Assembly (NCBI GenBank): GCA_035633255.1
Contig: DASQFD010000099.1
Span: forward strand, 1-21,182
Length of the DNA stretch: 21,182 nucleotides
DNA from: DASQFD01 sp035633255
Lineage (GTDB): Bacteria > Actinomycetota > Actinomycetes > Actinomycetales > Dermatophilaceae
Direction of reading: 5' to 3'
This document shows, piece by piece, positions 20,213 through 21,182 of this stretch. A program made the translations under genes and the position numbers. The notes under the pieces are model-generated. The model was not told the DNA's origin. It was given only the letters and a program-made list of their open reading frames with translations, and made no database searches. Every line of letters begins with the position of its first letter. The first letter of the stretch is position 1.

Positions 20213-20470
20213 GTGAAAACAGCGTTTGTGAAGACAGCGATCTCGGTCCCGGATGTCACGTTCGACGAAGCGACGAAACGGGCCCAACAACTCGGCATGA
20301 GCCGGTCGCAGTTCTTCTCCGTGGCTGTCCGCCGCTACCTGGATGAGCTGGAACGCGAATCGCTGACCGAGCAGTTGAACGAGGCGTTGACGCTGGCACA
20401 CACCGACGACTCGGCCGCCGCCGCAGTCACCGCGGGTCAGCGCCGGCTCTCGGTCGGCGAGCACTGGTGA
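20213..20470 (+). CDS. Ribbon-helix-helix antitoxin (MazE/CopG-type)
   Basis: 85 residues. A beta strand (VKTAISVP) and two helices (DVTFDEATKRAQQLG and SRSQFFSVAVRRYLDEL) form the RHH DNA-binding fold; the C-terminal part (about 46-85) with TEQLNEALT and AVTAGQRRLSVGEHW should wrap the toxin. It overlaps the MazF-like gene by four bases (GTGA), the usual antitoxin-first order. The first ten residues duplicate the motif VKTA (VKTAFVKTAI), so GTG 20213 and GTG 20228 are both credible; the TATACT box favours 20213. RHH antitoxins repress their own operon. GC and codon use (AAA, TTT, TTG) differ from the core genes, pointing to transfer. Confidence 0.88.
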   Translation: MKTAFVKTAISVPDVTFDEATKRAQQLGMSRSQFFSVAVRRYLDELERESLTEQLNEALTLAHTDDSAAAAVTAGQRRLSVGEHW

Positions 20471-20808
20471 TCACCCGCGGGTCGATCCACTGGGTCGACC
20501 TCGGTGAGCCGGTAGGGAGCCGGCCGGCGAAGCGCCGACCGGTGCTCGTGGTGCAGTCGGGCGCCTACTCCGCCAGCGCGTTGTCCACGGTGATCGCCGT
20601 GGTGGTGACCTCCAACACCGCCCTCGCTGCCATGCCCGGCAACGTATTCCTGCCCAGCGGGGCCAGCGGGCTTCCCCGCGACTCGGTGGCCAACGTCACT
20701 GCCGTCGTCACCTTGGACAAGGACGACCTGTCCTCTGTGGTGGGCCAGCTACCCGGGTACCTCCTACAGGACGTTGATCAAGGCCTGCGCCGCGTTCTCG
20801 ATCTATGA
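20467..20808 (+). CDS. MazF/PemK-family endoribonuclease toxin
   Basis: 113 residues, normal for MazF. The fold signature is clear: RGSIHWVDLGEPVGSRPAKRRPVLVVQ at the N-terminus, with Arg24 and, in VVVTSN, Thr48 at the places of the B. subtilis MazF catalytic Arg25/Thr48. GNVFLPSGASGLPRDSVANV and a C-terminal helix QDVDQGLRRVLDL follow. Such toxins cut mRNA at short sequence-specific sites when freed from the antitoxin. GTG 20467 overlaps the antitoxin TGA. It appears intact. Confidence 0.92.
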   Translation: MITRGSIHWVDLGEPVGSRPAKRRPVLVVQSGAYSASALSTVIAVVVTSNTALAAMPGNVFLPSGASGLPRDSVANVTAVVTLDKDDLSSVVGQLPGYLLQDVDQGLRRVLDL

Positions 20809-20849
20809 ATCAACGCCCGGTGCCATCGAGCGCGCGCCCCGCCGGAAGG

Positions 20850-20868
20850 TGTCAAGTCGCTTGAGACA
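20850..20868. repeat. Imperfect palindrome, possible IS end
   Basis: TGTCAAGTCGCTTGAGACA: TGTC-AAG and CTT-GA-GACA are inverted with a 2-nt insertion. It lies 42 nt after the toxin gene. It could be an IS terminus or a weak terminator; no second copy is seen in the window. Confidence 0.3.
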
Positions 20869-20924
20869 TCTTGCTTCAGGCGGTCTGTATGAGGGCCTCC
20901 GGTGAGGGGTGGTTGGGCAGATCC

Positions 20925-20940
20925 GCGCGCGCCAGCGCGC
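20925..20940 (-). terminator. GC hairpin after the right-edge ORF
   Basis: GCGCGC, 4 nt, GCGCGC, starting 3 nt past the stop codon of the partial minus-strand ORF. No T-run. Confidence 0.3.
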
Positions 20941-20943
20941 ACA

Positions 20944-21182
20944 CTATGCGGCAGAGAGCAAGTCCTTCCAAGCCCGAGGGACCACTTCGGTGAGACCCGC
21001 TTGCGCGGCCTGCCGACTACGTAATCGAATCCCCCCGGCGTGCCCCAGGGCTTCGGCAAAGTCGGCTGACGGCGCGTTGACCTGCAAGAACGGGGCCTGA
21101 GGTGCGGCGTGTTGCCAGTGGTGGGCGTGGGGCTGGTGGTGACGATGGAGTTTCCACACACCGAACGTCGCCAGGAAGCCCC
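20944..21182 (-). CDS. Partial unrecognised ORF running off the right edge
   Basis: About 79 codons in an open frame entering from the right edge and ending with TAG at 20944. It reads GFLATFGVWKLHRHHQ at the left of the protein and ends LTEVVPRAWKDLLSAA. A His-rich patch (HRHHQPHAHHWQH) is followed by a mixed alpha-helical tail. I recognise no family. The TAG is followed by a small GC hairpin, which mildly supports a real gene end. It lies in lower-GC DNA beside the toxin-antitoxin pair and may belong to the same mobile region. An alternative minus-strand frame of similar length is also open here, so the call is weak. The gap 20809-20943 holds no gene that I can see. Confidence 0.35.
   Translation of the reverse strand, partial: GFLATFGVWKLHRHHQPHAHHWQHAAPQAPFLQVNAPSADFAEALGHAGGIRLRSRQAAQAGLTEVVPRAWKDLLSAA

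Noticed and set aside
1..21182. CRISPR array, tRNA, rRNA, riboswitch
   Set aside because: I found no regularly spaced direct repeats, no tRNA cloverleaf with a TTCRANNC-type arm, no rRNA-like stretch and no known riboswitch core by eye. Covariance searches would settle weak cases.

Overview
The window comes from a very GC-rich actinobacterial chromosome. The evidence is roughly 75% GC by eye, GTG starts throughout, many 4-base start/stop overlaps, a mycobacterial-type bS22 mini ribosomal protein and actinobacterial gene order. The family-level guess is Intrasporangiaceae or a relative (Ornithinimicrobium/Serinicoccus-like); this is inference, since no marker gene for species is present.

Region 1 (1-8729, mostly minus strand) is an expanded version of the conserved block that in Mycobacterium tuberculosis runs Rv0495c to Rv0501. 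It holds, in minus-strand order, a Ppx/GppA phosphatase, a TIM-barrel sugar-phosphate isomerase, an ABC ATPase and permease (four genes with 1-4 base overlaps), then proline dehydrogenase and ProC, a GNAT acetyltransferase, an AcuC-type deacetylase, an excisionase-like HTH protein, bS22 and an NAD-dependent epimerase cut by the window edge. A TrkA potassium-channel regulator lies on the plus strand, divergent from acuC. The divergent partner of ppx (8762-9598) is a Cys-rich protein matching the Rv0495c position; it is followed by a methyltransferase and a hemerythrin-domain protein.

Region 2 (10841-16832) carries a citrulline hydrolase (CtlX) divergent from an Lrp/AsnC regulator, then a minus-strand cofactor operon: Rossmann/DUF2520 protein, panC, nadB, nadC. 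This links pantothenate and NAD synthesis, but panD and nadA are not here.

Region 3 (16921-19478, plus strand) is the most unusual part. A MidA/NDUFAF7-type methyltransferase sits next to a solitary NuoD (complex I 49 kDa subunit) paralog, followed by a PIN-domain protein. In mitochondria NDUFAF7 dimethylates one arginine of exactly this subunit. That arginine is present here (Arg63), but the quinone-binding Tyr is Trp and a key Asp is Glu.

Region 4 (19479-21182) is accessory DNA of visibly lower GC: an orphan small protein behind a perfect 9-bp inverted repeat, an IS3-type transposase tail, a ribbon-helix-helix/MazF toxin-antitoxin pair, and a partial unknown ORF at the right edge.

Two signals cut across genes. 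The octamer CGGCATAC (or its complement) occurs 11 times between 2990 and 17775, in several reading frames and often forcing rare codons. In addition, many genes begin with a TANNNT box 6-8 nt before the start codon and no Shine-Dalgarno sequence, the signature of leaderless transcripts.
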